This document shows positions 1-6,288 of a stretch of DNA of 8,771 nucleotides, piece by piece. The translations under genes were made by a program, and so were the position numbers. The stretch is from Chitinophagaceae bacterium (lineage in GTDB: Bacteria > Bacteroidota > Bacteroidia > Chitinophagales > Chitinophagaceae): positions 1-8,771 of the forward strand of contig DMRT01000185.1 of assembly GCA_003455235.1 (NCBI GenBank), read 5' to 3'. How positions within the stretch are numbered: the stretch's first letter is position 1; each line of letters starts with the position of its first letter. The notes under the pieces were generated by a model, which saw nothing but the letters and a program-made list of their open reading frames with translations, ran no database searches and was not told where the DNA came from.

Positions 1-2085
1 TTTGAACAATGCCCATCCGGCAATGGCAAGCAAAAGTGCATTCCAGCAGCAATAGAACAGGTAGTGCTTTATGAAGAAGGCCGGAATTGCAATGGCAAAG
101 GCGGCCATCCACCAATACCAGGTTTCCAGTTTCTTTTGTGTCATTGTCCAGGTTCCGGTTAAAACGGCAGCATATAGTATTGCATCCATCCAGGAAATCA
201 TACCCGGGATAAAAAACCTGCCGGCAAAATTGAATGCGGCAAAGAGAGCAGCGCCGGATGCAGCAAACAGGGCGAATTGTATCCCCAACTCCCTTTTCTC
301 CGACCTTGTAATGCGGATGATGCGATGCCCCTTCCGGTCCCGCTTTCGCCACTGCAACCAGCCATACACACACATGGCAACAACACAGGCATAGATGATC
401 AGCATTCCTTTGTGTCCTTCTTCAAAAGCCGCCAGTGATAAAATGCCCGCATATACCATACCGGCGGGGAATGAATACTTGTTTTCTTTCCTTGCAAACA
501 GCAGAAAGAGAATAAACGTGAGCAAACCGATGCCCTGAATGGGGGTAATGCTTTTTGCCTCGTAATAAACCGGGCGCAGTATTTCCTGGCGTAAACTGAA
601 GCCGCCATTTGAACCACCGGCTGCATTGGATTTGGTGTTGTTCTTAAACCGGTAATTGGATGGAGTGCCCACGATATAAAAGGGATCGTTTCCGTTTCCG
701 TTACCGGATAAAATATTTTCTTCGATCAGTAAACTGTCGATCACTTTAGCCGGGTTGGCAACAATGCAGGCGGCTGTAAATCCGTGGATGGTATTCTTCC
801 TGATTTTGATGTTCATGGCTGCGGCCCCGCCGGTGATTTCAATACCATAAAACGGGGCATTGCCTGCTGCTGCCATAAAGCGGTTGTTTTCAATCAGCAT
901 ATCAGAAAGACTGTAGTGGTTGATATTTCCCAACAGGGTACCACAGCTCACCTGGATGCCGTTGCCATTATTGCCGTTGCCGGTACGCCGGCCGATTTCT
1001 TCAAACCGGTTGTTGCGGATGACAATGTCATTGAGTATGGTATTCTCCTGTGCATAGAACAAAACACCCCCGGATATATTACTCAGCACATTATTTTCCA
1101 CAATCACCGATTCGTTCGACACTTCGAAAATTAGCCCGCTTTCATAATGACTGTTCAATACGGGCTGCCCGATTTTATTGTCGTGTATCCGGATGCCGAA
1201 GGGATACATGCCCTTGCTGGTGTTTACAATATCAATGGCGCCCTGGATGGTATTACCATAGATATCCATGCCTCCCTGCACATTCCAGAATTCGATGGCA
1301 AAATCCCAGCCGTTGTCGCCGCCGAAATTCCCGGCAAACGGAATCTTGGTTAATGTGTTGTTGTAAATCTTAATGCCTTTCAGGTAACCGTCGTTGTGGT
1401 ATTTGATCAGGTAACCATTATACCCGTTTGGCCGCTGGTTCTGCACCATGGTATTATTATAGATCTCCATTCCGTCCTGTCCGCCAATATTCAGACAGCC
1501 CCGGCCATACACGCCATTGGCTGTATTGTAGGCAGCACAGTTGCTTACCCGGTTGTTGTAAAATTTATTGCCGGTGGCATAGGTTGCGGGGGCTATGGCC
1601 TGGTCATCATTTCTTCCATTGAAGATCACGCCGCGGTCTTTGAAATCAACAATGCTGCAATCATAAATGTGCACATTGCTTCGACCGCTTACATAAATGG
1701 CCCAGAAGGTTGACAGGTTCTGCCCGTCCAACCTCAGCTTCGAAATATGCTGGTCACCTTTTGTTCCTTCCTCCGAGCGGAGTGAAAGGATTTCTTTCCA
1801 GTCATCTTTCAGGGCGCTTTTGATAATGGATGAATCTCCTTCTCCCTCCACGCTTACTCCAATGCCAAGCTTTACCTGTTCGGTTTCAGTATACGTGCCG
1901 GCTTTTACATGAATGATACTGCCTGCTGCCTTTACCATCAAAGCGGCGTGCGCCAGTGTTCGCCAGGGATTGCCGCTGGCGCCATTGCCGACTGCGTCGC
2001 TGCCCGTGGCACTGATGTCATATGTGGTTTGTGCCTGGGCCAGACAAAAAAATAAAAGAAGTACAACGGTGCAGACTGATCTCAT
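1..2085 (-). CDS. Secreted beta-helix protein fused to a PnuC-like seven-helix membrane domain (3' end outside window)
   Basis: The frame is open for 695 codons from ATG at 2085 to the left edge; I translated it codon by codon. Residues 1-18 form a signal peptide ending AQA. Residues 20-90 resemble the DUF1565-type start of beta-helix proteins (ATGSD, NPWRTL, HVKAGTY). Coils with an I-x-I-x-N-N pattern recur every 25-35 residues, near 140, 208, 240, 275, 300, 329, 356, 398, 428, 454 and 480. From about 516 (nt 540-1) the protein turns hydrophobic: helices near 517-531, 539-554, 561-576, 600-622, 634-648, 657-672 and 677-694. YGWLQW at 574-579, an Asp at 634, and ETWYWW at 654-659 align without gaps with E. 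coli PnuC (YGWYAW, WDS, ENWLLW). PnuC proteins import nicotinamide riboside; the beta-helix part could bind or cut a glycan. Only some 10-30 residues seem to be missing. The gene starts 38 bp after the CpsB-like stop, so the two are probably cotranscribed. The substrate is unknown. Confidence 0.85.
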   Translation of the reverse strand, partial: MRSVCTVVLLLFFCLAQAQTTYDISATGSDAVGNGASGNPWRTLAHAALMVKAAGSIIHVKAGTYTETEQVKLGIGVSVEGEGDSSIIKSALKDDWKEILSLRSEEGTKGDQHISKLRLDGQNLSTFWAIYVSGRSNVHIYDCSIVDFKDRGVIFNGRNDDQAIAPATYATGNKFYNNRVSNCAAYNTANGVYGRGCLNIGGQDGMEIYNNTMVQNQRPNGYNGYLIKYHNDGYLKGIKIYNNTLTKIPFAGNFGGDNGWDFAIEFWNVQGGMDIYGNTIQGAIDIVNTSKGMYPFGIRIHDNKIGQPVLNSHYESGLIFEVSNESVIVENNVLSNISGGVLFYAQENTILNDIVIRNNRFEEIGRRTGNGNNGNGIQVSCGTLLGNINHYSLSDMLIENNRFMAAAGNAPFYGIEITGGAAAMNIKIRKNTIHGFTAACIVANPAKVIDSLLIEENILSGNGNGNDPFYIVGTPSNYRFKNNTKSNAAGGSNGGFSLRQEILRPVYYEAKSITPIQGIGLLTFILFLLFARKENKYSFPAGMVYAGILSLAAFEEGHKGMLIIYACVVAMCVYGWLQWRKRDRKGHRIIRITRSEKRELGIQFALFAASGAALFAAFNFAGRFFIPGMISWMDAILYAAVLTGTWTMTQKKLETWYWWMAAFAIAIPAFFIKHYLFYCCWNALLLAIAGWALFK

Positions 2086-2123
2086 CCGGGTTGGTTATTT
2101 AAGAATGGAACTAAGATAATTAT

Positions 2124-2888
2124 TTAAACGGGACTGCCTGCAGCCAGCGCTTCGAGGTTGTTGAACTGCCGGTTGCCCAGCAATTCATGCAGCACTGCCC
2201 TGTTTTTTGGATCGTTGAAAGCCGCCAGGTGATATTTGTGATGCAGGTCGGTACCCACCAGGCTTGCCAGGTTTTTCTGGATGATGAACAGGGCCGCCTT
2301 GCGCACGCTTTTGCCGTAATAGCCCGTCAGCGACAGCAGGTTCACCTGCAGGTGAAAGCCCATTTCTTTCAGGTGATGATAGATATCAGGATTATGATGA
2401 TAAAAATGATAGCGCTCGGGGTGTGCCAGGATGGGTTTGTATCCCTGGGCAATAATACCGGCTGTAATGGCTTCCACGTTCCCCGGGGGGGTGGAGTAGG
2501 AAAACTCGGTAAGAATGATGTTGCTGTGCAGGGTAAGCAGCGGCGATTTATTGCGCAGCAGTTCTAGGAAATAATCATCGATCATGTATTCGGCGGCCGC
2601 AGATATTTCCACTGCAAGGCCTGCTTTTTTACAGGCTGCTTTTGTTTCTTCCAGTGCGGTATTGATGGTTTGCGGGGTATTCCGGTACAGGTCGCCGATC
2701 ACGTGCGGCGTGGCAATAAATTTGCGGATGCCCAGGTTCATCATTCCCTGAATCAGCACCAGCGAGCTCTCCACATCCGGTGCGCCATCGTCAATGCCCG
2801 GCAGGATGTGCGAATGGATATCGGTAACCACAGGCAGGGGTTGATGTATGTCTTCCTCCGTTCTTTTCTTTTTGAAGAAACTGAACAT
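2124..2888 (-). CDS. cpsB: CpsB/CapC-family protein-tyrosine phosphatase (PHP fold)
   Basis: Metal-dependent PHP-family phosphatase of the CpsB/CapC/YwqE group, which dephosphorylates the tyrosine kinase that controls capsule or exopolysaccharide chain length; expected in the cytoplasm. The 254 residues match the family's usual length. The PHP metal-binding motifs appear in order: DIHSHILPGIDDG at 23-35, TPH at 60-62, AAEY at 98-101, TEFSY at 127-131, AHPERY at 155-160 and GTDLHH at 212-217. No membrane segment or signal peptide is present. The start at 2888 gives a basic N-terminus (FFKKKR) before the first metal motif; no Shine-Dalgarno is seen, as is usual in Bacteroidota. It lies 99 bp downstream of the NusG-like gene and 38 bp upstream of the beta-helix gene. 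Its partner kinase is not in the window and should lie further left if the locus is complete. Family assignment is firm; the physiological substrate is inferred. Confidence 0.93.
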   Translation of the reverse strand: MFSFFKKKRTEEDIHQPLPVVTDIHSHILPGIDDGAPDVESSLVLIQGMMNLGIRKFIATPHVIGDLYRNTPQTINTALEETKAACKKAGLAVEISAAAEYMIDDYFLELLRNKSPLLTLHSNIILTEFSYSTPPGNVEAITAGIIAQGYKPILAHPERYHFYHHNPDIYHHLKEMGFHLQVNLLSLTGYYGKSVRKAALFIIQKNLASLVGTDLHHKYHLAAFNDPKNRAVLHELLGNRQFNNLEALAAGSPV

Positions 2889-2935
2889 GGTTACATGAAG
2901 GGTTTATTAACTGGTACGTTTGAAAATAAAACAAA

Positions 2936-2974
2936 TACCGGTTGCCAGATGAAAAATTATTGTTAACACCGGTA
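2936..2974 (-). repeat. Inverted repeat with paired ACCGGT palindromes in the NusG-like/CpsB-like gap
   Basis: TACCGGT (2936-2942) and ACCGGTA (2968-2974) are exact inverted repeats separated by 25 bp. Each contains the self-complementary hexamer ACCGGT. Read leftward, the second arm is followed by a T-rich stretch (TTTGTTTTATTTTC), so the RNA could fold into a weak hairpin with a U-rich tail between the antiterminator gene and the phosphatase gene. The loop is long, so a classical terminator is doubtful. It could equally be a paired operator or chance. Confidence 0.3.
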
Positions 2975-2987
2975 AAGAAAGGATTGT

Positions 2988-3497
2988 CTACTTCTCTCCC
3001 AGCACTTCTAAATTATGTTTGTCAAAAACAGCAATCAGCTGTACTCCCATGCTCTCGATCTGCACGCTGGCTTTTTTACCGTGTACTTCCAGCAGGATGC
3101 CGTGGTAGTTCATCAGGGCGCCCTGCCTGATCTTCACTCTTGCATTCTTTCCGGCAATGCTTTCCACCACCTGCACCGACGTGAACTCATTCAGGAATTT
3201 TTTTACCGTTTCAATCTCGCTGTCGCGGATCCGGGCCGGCTTGCCCATATAATATACATAGTTCAGGATACCGCTCACATTCATCAGCTCCCATTTATGC
3301 TTTTCTTCCACCTGCACAAACACGTACGATTTGAACAAAGGTTCCAGTACGGTTTTTTTCCGGTCGCTCCACTGCTTCACCACTTTGTTCAGCGGGCAGT
3401 AATGTACAATGCCTTTTTCTTCCAGCAGGGTTGCCACTTTCTTTTCCCAGCGAGGCCGGGTGTATACAGCATACCAGTACCTTGTGTTTTCCTTCAT
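2988..3497 (-). CDS. NusG-family transcription antiterminator, UpxY/RfaH-like
   Basis: A NusG paralog that would ride on RNA polymerase and suppress early termination in a specific long operon; in Bacteroidota such UpxY-type proteins typically serve capsule or exopolysaccharide loci. In 169 residues it carries an N-terminal NGN domain (about 7-105: WYAVYTRPRWEKK at 8-20, CPLNK at 34-38, LFKSYVFV at 54-61, replacing the usual FPGYVFV) and a C-terminal KOW-type domain (about 118-166, with VKIRQG, GILLEV and SVQIESMG). Housekeeping NusG has a similar layout, but the divergent NGN core and the location beside a CpsB-type phosphatase favour a specialised paralog. It ends 99 bp before the phosphatase gene and starts 77 bp after the M28 peptidase stop. 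A small hairpin lies just before its start codon. The target operon is inferred to be the polysaccharide locus to the left. Confidence 0.9.
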   Translation of the reverse strand: MKENTRYWYAVYTRPRWEKKVATLLEEKGIVHYCPLNKVVKQWSDRKKTVLEPLFKSYVFVQVEEKHKWELMNVSGILNYVYYMGKPARIRDSEIETVKKFLNEFTSVQVVESIAGKNARVKIRQGALMNYHGILLEVHGKKASVQIESMGVQLIAVFDKHNLEVLGEK

Positions 3498-3509
3498 GGT
3501 TTTAATTCT

Positions 3510-3532
3510 TTAACAGGGAACACCCTGGTTAA
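3510..3532 (-). promoter_or_regulatory. Hairpin in the leader of the NusG-like gene
   Basis: CAGGG (3514-3518) and CCCTG (3523-3527) pair around a four-base loop. The stem is extended by flanking TTAA (3510-3513) and TTAA (3529-3532) with one bulged base. It sits 12 bp upstream of the ATG at 3497. No T-run follows on either strand, so it is not an intrinsic terminator. A role in the start or autoregulation of the antiterminator gene is speculation. Confidence 0.35.
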
Positions 3533-3552
3533 TAAAAGAGGATACTGGGAGA

Positions 3553-3569
3553 GGGTAATGGGTAATGGG
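3553..3569. repeat. Short tandem repeat GGGTAAT x2 plus GGG
   Basis: Two exact copies of the 7-mer GGGTAAT followed by GGG lie in the 77-bp gap between the M28 peptidase stop and the NusG-like start. The reason to record it is possible copy-number variation between strains; no function can be read from it. Confidence 0.6.
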
Positions 3570-3574
3570 CGGCA

Positions 3575-4921
3575 TCAGCGCCCCACGCCCGGTACAACAG
3601 GCAGGCTTTCGTTGCCTGATTCGGTTACCGACTGCACGGCGAAAAAATAATTGTCTTTCGAAAAAGGTAAACGTACTTCGGTTTCGGCAGTAAACAGTTT
3701 CTTTTGCCAGAAGGCACTGGTGGTTTCCCGAACCAGCACATAATAACCTTTTACCTTACCCACGGCCGGTGCTTTCCAATAAAGATAAGTGCTGTTGCTT
3801 AATTTTTTCACATCCATTTTAACCGAGTCGGGCATGCCGGCGCTTTTGGCCAGGTTGGCCAGGTTCACCAGGTTCATGGCGGTATTCTTACGCAGGTATT
3901 CGTAGTCAATATGTTCTTCCAGGTCGCCGTAGCGGATACCGTTTTCTGTACGCACATCCTGGTGCTGGCGGGTATAGTTCTCATTCATTTCGGTGATACG
4001 CACTGCGGCAAATCCCCGCTGCACATAAGGCGTATGATCGCCGCCGCGGAGAAAGCGGTCGTTGCGGTACACCATCACCACTTCCAGGTTGTCGACATAC
4101 CGTTCGCCAACTTCTTTCACATACCGGGCAAGCTGCCTGGCCTTTCCGTCATTCTCCAGGCCCAGGTTGCGGATAGTGGCCGCATTCTTTTCTGTTTCAA
4201 AAGCCGGTAGTCCTTCGCTGAACACCCGGACCCGGGTATTGCTGATGATGTTTGTTTCGTTGCTGTTGTTGCTGCCCATGATGTCGTTGTTGAGCACCGC
4301 TTCAATATCCCATCCTTCCTTCTTTGCTTTTTCGCTCATGTACTGGGCGCCCAGCAGGCCCTGTTCTTCTCCGCTTACCGCTACAAAGATGATGGTGGCC
4401 GGGAACGCATGTTTGCTCATCACCCGTGCACATTCCATCACGGCCACCGTACCGCTGCCGTCGTCGTTGGCACCGGGCGCATCGCCGGTACGGTCCATCA
4501 CGCTGCTGCGCATATTGTCGAGATGGCCGCTGATGAGAAAAATGCGTTTGTCGCCGGGATCGCTTCCTTTGAGGGTGGCCACCACATTGCCGAGTAATAA
4601 AGTAACGTCCACCCGTTTTCCATCGGGGGGCAGGGTGGTGGTATCGATGAAGGCTGATAAGCGGCCGCCGGATTGTTTGGCAAACTCATTGAATTTGCCC
4701 AGTACCCAGTTGCGGGCGGCGCCAATGCCGCGTTTGGGATCGGTTTGGGTGCTTAGTGTATTTCTTGTTCCGAAGGCAACCAGTGTTTTGATATAACTCT
4801 TCAAAGTGTCGGCCGAAACCTCCTTCATCATCTGTTCAATTTCAGGATCACGCTGGATGATGGTTTGCGAAAAGGCGGCCGAAGACAGCAGCAGGCCGGC
4901 AAAAAAGAACAGCTTTTTCAT
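3575..4921 (-). CDS. Secreted M28-family zinc metallopeptidase with C-terminal fn3-like domain
   Basis: A co-catalytic two-zinc aminopeptidase-type enzyme, probably periplasmic or extracellular, that removes residues from peptides. Residues 1-18 form a signal peptide (hydrophobic FFFAGLLLSSAAFS, cut near Q19). The expected M28 ligands are all visible: H133 (SGHLDN), D153 (GANDDGSG), catalytic E185 and ligand E186 (SGEEQG), D213 (NNDIMG) and H296 (GDHTPY). The peptidase domain covers about 35-355. Residues 367-440 look like a fibronectin type III module (TYLYWKAP, YYVLVRET, YFFAVQSVTESGNES). Length 448 fits secreted Bacteroidota M28 enzymes carrying an extra C-terminal domain. It is 141 bp from the next upstream gene and 77 bp before the NusG-like gene, so operon membership is uncertain. 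Nothing links its activity to polysaccharide synthesis; it may simply be a neighbour. Confidence 0.95.
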   Translation of the reverse strand: MKKLFFFAGLLLSSAAFSQTIIQRDPEIEQMMKEVSADTLKSYIKTLVAFGTRNTLSTQTDPKRGIGAARNWVLGKFNEFAKQSGGRLSAFIDTTTLPPDGKRVDVTLLLGNVVATLKGSDPGDKRIFLISGHLDNMRSSVMDRTGDAPGANDDGSGTVAVMECARVMSKHAFPATIIFVAVSGEEQGLLGAQYMSEKAKKEGWDIEAVLNNDIMGSNNSNETNIISNTRVRVFSEGLPAFETEKNAATIRNLGLENDGKARQLARYVKEVGERYVDNLEVVMVYRNDRFLRGGDHTPYVQRGFAAVRITEMNENYTRQHQDVRTENGIRYGDLEEHIDYEYLRKNTAMNLVNLANLAKSAGMPDSVKMDVKKLSNSTYLYWKAPAVGKVKGYYVLVRETTSAFWQKKLFTAETEVRLPFSKDNYFFAVQSVTESGNESLPVVPGVGR

Positions 4922-5062
4922 ACACGGGAGGTTGAAACTAAATGTACGAAGAAATTATTGACCAAGGCTCCCGTTCCCGCCCGGCCATGGAATGGAAAAG
5001 AGAATTCAACCATGAACGAAATGATACGACCCTGCTTCCGGATTCTTACATCTTAGATGTAT

Positions 5063-5398
5063 TTATAATACCCGTACGCTGTATGGTCTCATCGCCCGCC
5101 CGAAATACACCTTGCTGATGCCGGTTCGGTTGCTGATGCTGATGGATGTGGCGTATTCTGTTTTCCGGTACATCACCTTGCAGGTAAAGTTGCCGGAATT
5201 TAATTTAATGGCAATGCGGCCGTATTTGTCGGTAAATCCTGAAAACACAAGCCTGTTGCCGGCATCGTACAGTTTTACGGATTCATAGGAGGCATAATAA
5301 AAATTGTTTCCCGACTGGTAAAAGAACTGGAAATTATCGGCTGCAGCGGTTAACGACATGGCAATAACCAGGACTGATGTTACAAAGAATGTTTTCAT
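5063..5398 (-). CDS. Small secreted protein with a carboxypeptidase-regulatory-like beta-sandwich
   Basis: Unrecognised 111-residue protein. Residues 1-20 form a signal peptide (TSVLVIAMSLTAAA), leaving about 91 mature residues. The mature part has the rhythm of a carboxypeptidase-regulatory-like or transthyretin-type fold: SVKLYDAGNRLVFSGFTD (40-57), then KYGRIAIKL (58-66), NFTCKVMY (70-77) and TSISI (84-88), meaning strand, D-x-x-G turn, strand. No catalytic motif is visible. It starts 21 bp after the stop of the membrane protein gene and is probably cotranscribed with it. No lipobox and no sorting domain were found, so it is likely a soluble periplasmic or secreted protein. Function unknown; the fold assignment is tentative. 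Confidence 0.75.
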   Translation of the reverse strand: MKTFFVTSVLVIAMSLTAAADNFQFFYQSGNNFYYASYESVKLYDAGNRLVFSGFTDKYGRIAIKLNSGNFTCKVMYRKTEYATSISISNRTGISKVYFGRAMRPYSVRVL

Positions 5399-5419
5399 GC
5401 TGTGCTGTTTTACAGGTTG

Positions 5420-5980
5420 TCAGAAATTATTGAGAACAATGGGCTTGTAGGTCCTTGTCCGTTTGGTGAATTTGTCGAGTATACTGCTGTTGTCGTTCTT
5501 TTCTTTTTTCTTTTTTTCTTCCGACGGCTGGAAATACGCCGAGAAGTTTTTGTTGGTATAGGTGATGTTCTCCACTTCATCTTCAAACTCGTGCCCTTCT
5601 TCCAGCTGCATCTTTATTTCAAATACGCCGTTGGCATATACCTTGTCATCCACATCTTTGGGAATGATCTTCAGTTCGCCGTACGAAAAGTTATCGATGG
5701 AACGGGACGTGTCTACCAGCCGGCCCGAAATGGTCCATTCGTTGTATTTCTTGGTGTCGGTATAGGAACGGTTGAACACATAAGCCGCCAGGAAGATACC
5801 CATGGCCAGGAAGATCAGGGTAGGATAGTTGGTCTTCATTTTTCCCAGGATCGGCAATTCCACTTCGGTGGGTTCCTTTGTTTCTGCATTGATATAGGTT
5901 TTCTGCTTGAGCAGTGCAAAAAAACCCAGCACGATGCAGATCAGCGAAATGGCGTACAGGATGTAAACAGAAGCGTTCAT
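5420..5980 (-). CDS. Two-helix membrane protein with soluble beta-rich tail, function unknown
   Basis: Unrecognised 186-residue protein. Hydrophobic helices lie at about 4-24 and 52-69, separated by a charged loop of about 27 residues (KQKTYINAETKEPTEVELP). After the second helix comes a soluble domain (75-150) whose opening WTISGRLVD, LKIIPKD and NGVFEIKMQL pattern resembles the beta-sandwich of carboxypeptidase-regulatory-like proteins, as in the next gene. A Lys-rich linker (EKKKKEK, 155-161) and a basic tail (RTRTYKP) end the protein. It is the first gene of the leftward cluster, with a strong promoter candidate about 120 bp upstream. The A-rich linker codons contain an in-phase A AAA AAG heptamer (5516-5510), but a -1 shift would stop only a few bases away from the normal stop, so frameshifting is not supported. 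Confidence 0.8.
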   Translation of the reverse strand: MNASVYILYAISLICIVLGFFALLKQKTYINAETKEPTEVELPILGKMKTNYPTLIFLAMGIFLAAYVFNRSYTDTKKYNEWTISGRLVDTSRSIDNFSYGELKIIPKDVDDKVYANGVFEIKMQLEEGHEFEDEVENITYTNKNFSAYFQPSEEKKKKEKNDNSSILDKFTKRTRTYKPIVLNNF

Positions 5981-6105
5981 ACGTGTTTTTTTAGAATGAA
6001 TGATCGTTTGTTAAACCGTGTAAGGATATGGTAGTTTCCAGGAAGAGTGCGGCGCTTGCCTGTGAAGATCAGGGGGTGAGCAGTATAAGTAATACCCGGC
6101 CGCAT

Positions 6106-6136
6106 CAAATATATAAAACCGGAACAGGGAATGCAA
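6106..6136 (-). promoter_or_regulatory. Bacteroidota-type promoter for the leftward membrane-protein gene
   Basis: Read on the minus strand, TTG (6136-6134), a 20-bp spacer, and TATATTTG (6113-6106) match the TTG ... TAnnTTTG promoter of the primary Bacteroidota sigma factor at all fixed positions of the -7 box. Transcription would start near 6099, giving a leader of about 120 nt before the ATG at 5980. It is the best promoter match I found in the window. Confidence 0.55.
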
Positions 6137-6175
6137 TACCACAAAGCGGTAAGTTTCCCGGCGGTTGCCGGTACA

Positions 6176-6210
6176 CAGACTTCGGAAATTTTCAAAACTC
6201 CCGAAGTCTG
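6176..6210. repeat. 35-nt palindrome with 10-bp perfect arms
   Basis: CAGACTTCGG (6176-6185) and CCGAAGTCTG (6201-6210) are perfect inverted repeats. The 15-nt centre is nearly palindromic too: as minus-strand RNA the two remaining mismatches become G-U pairs, giving an almost continuous stem. No T-run follows on either side and no gene ends here, so it is not an intrinsic terminator. It may be a dispersed REP-like palindrome or a regulatory site between the divergent promoters. Confidence 0.6.
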
Positions 6211-6225
6211 AGTACGCCTAAACGT

Positions 6226-6255
6226 CTGAAATTTTTTAAAATCTTGTTACATTTA
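6226..6255 (+). promoter_or_regulatory. Weak promoter candidate for the DUF1080 gene
   Basis: CTG (6226-6228), a 19-bp spacer and TACATTTA (6248-6255) approximate the TTG-N19-TAnnTTTG pattern with one mismatch in each box. Position is reasonable: a start near 6262 would give a leader of about 27 nt. Confidence 0.28.
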
Positions 6256-6288
6256 CTAATACGGACCAAAATAACCAGCTTAACCATC

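Larger units (their letters stand above)
5981..6288. other. Divergent intergenic region between the leftward and rightward gene sets
   Basis: This 308-bp stretch has no convincing gene. It holds a good leftward promoter (6106-6136), a 35-nt palindrome (6176-6210) and a weak rightward promoter candidate (6226-6255). An in-frame upward extension of the DUF1080 gene to an ATG at 6028 is rejected because the signal peptide starts at 6289. A 72-codon minus-strand frame ending in an ATGA overlap with the gene at 5980 is also rejected as coding. Confidence 0.7.

Noticed and set aside
784..1713. Plus-strand open frames at 784-1134 and 1396-1713
   Set aside because: They are antisense to the 695-codon beta-helix/PnuC frame; the repetitive Asn codons of the coils keep the opposite frame open.
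3015..4796. Long plus-strand open frames (3015-3650, 4062-4796) opposite the NusG-like and M28 genes
   Set aside because: They lie antisense to genes with clear family motifs, and their translations show no recognisable domain. They are frame shadows.
4939..4965. TTG ... TACATTTA promoter-like match upstream of the M28 gene
   Set aside because: The spacing is 16 bp instead of 19-20 and the -7 box lacks its final G, so it is not good enough to annotate.
5491..5522. In-phase A AAA AAG slippery heptamer in the Lys-rich linker of the membrane protein
   Set aside because: A -1 shift would stop at 5428-5426, a few bases before the normal stop, changing only the last 28 or so residues. No obvious stimulatory structure was seen; the tract is explained by Lys/Glu codons.
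5977..6195. 72-codon minus-strand frame ending in an ATGA overlap with the gene at 5980
   Set aside because: The overlap hints at translational coupling, but the frame starts upstream of the promoter candidate and its composition is not protein-like. The part after the predicted transcription start is only about 40 residues.
6176..6210. Reading the palindrome as an intrinsic terminator
   Set aside because: No T-run follows either arm and no gene converges on it; the flanking genes diverge.
6028..6288. N-terminal extension of the DUF1080 protein to an ATG at 6028
   Set aside because: It would bury the signal peptide at 6289 behind 87 unrelated residues and run through the palindrome and the leftward promoter.
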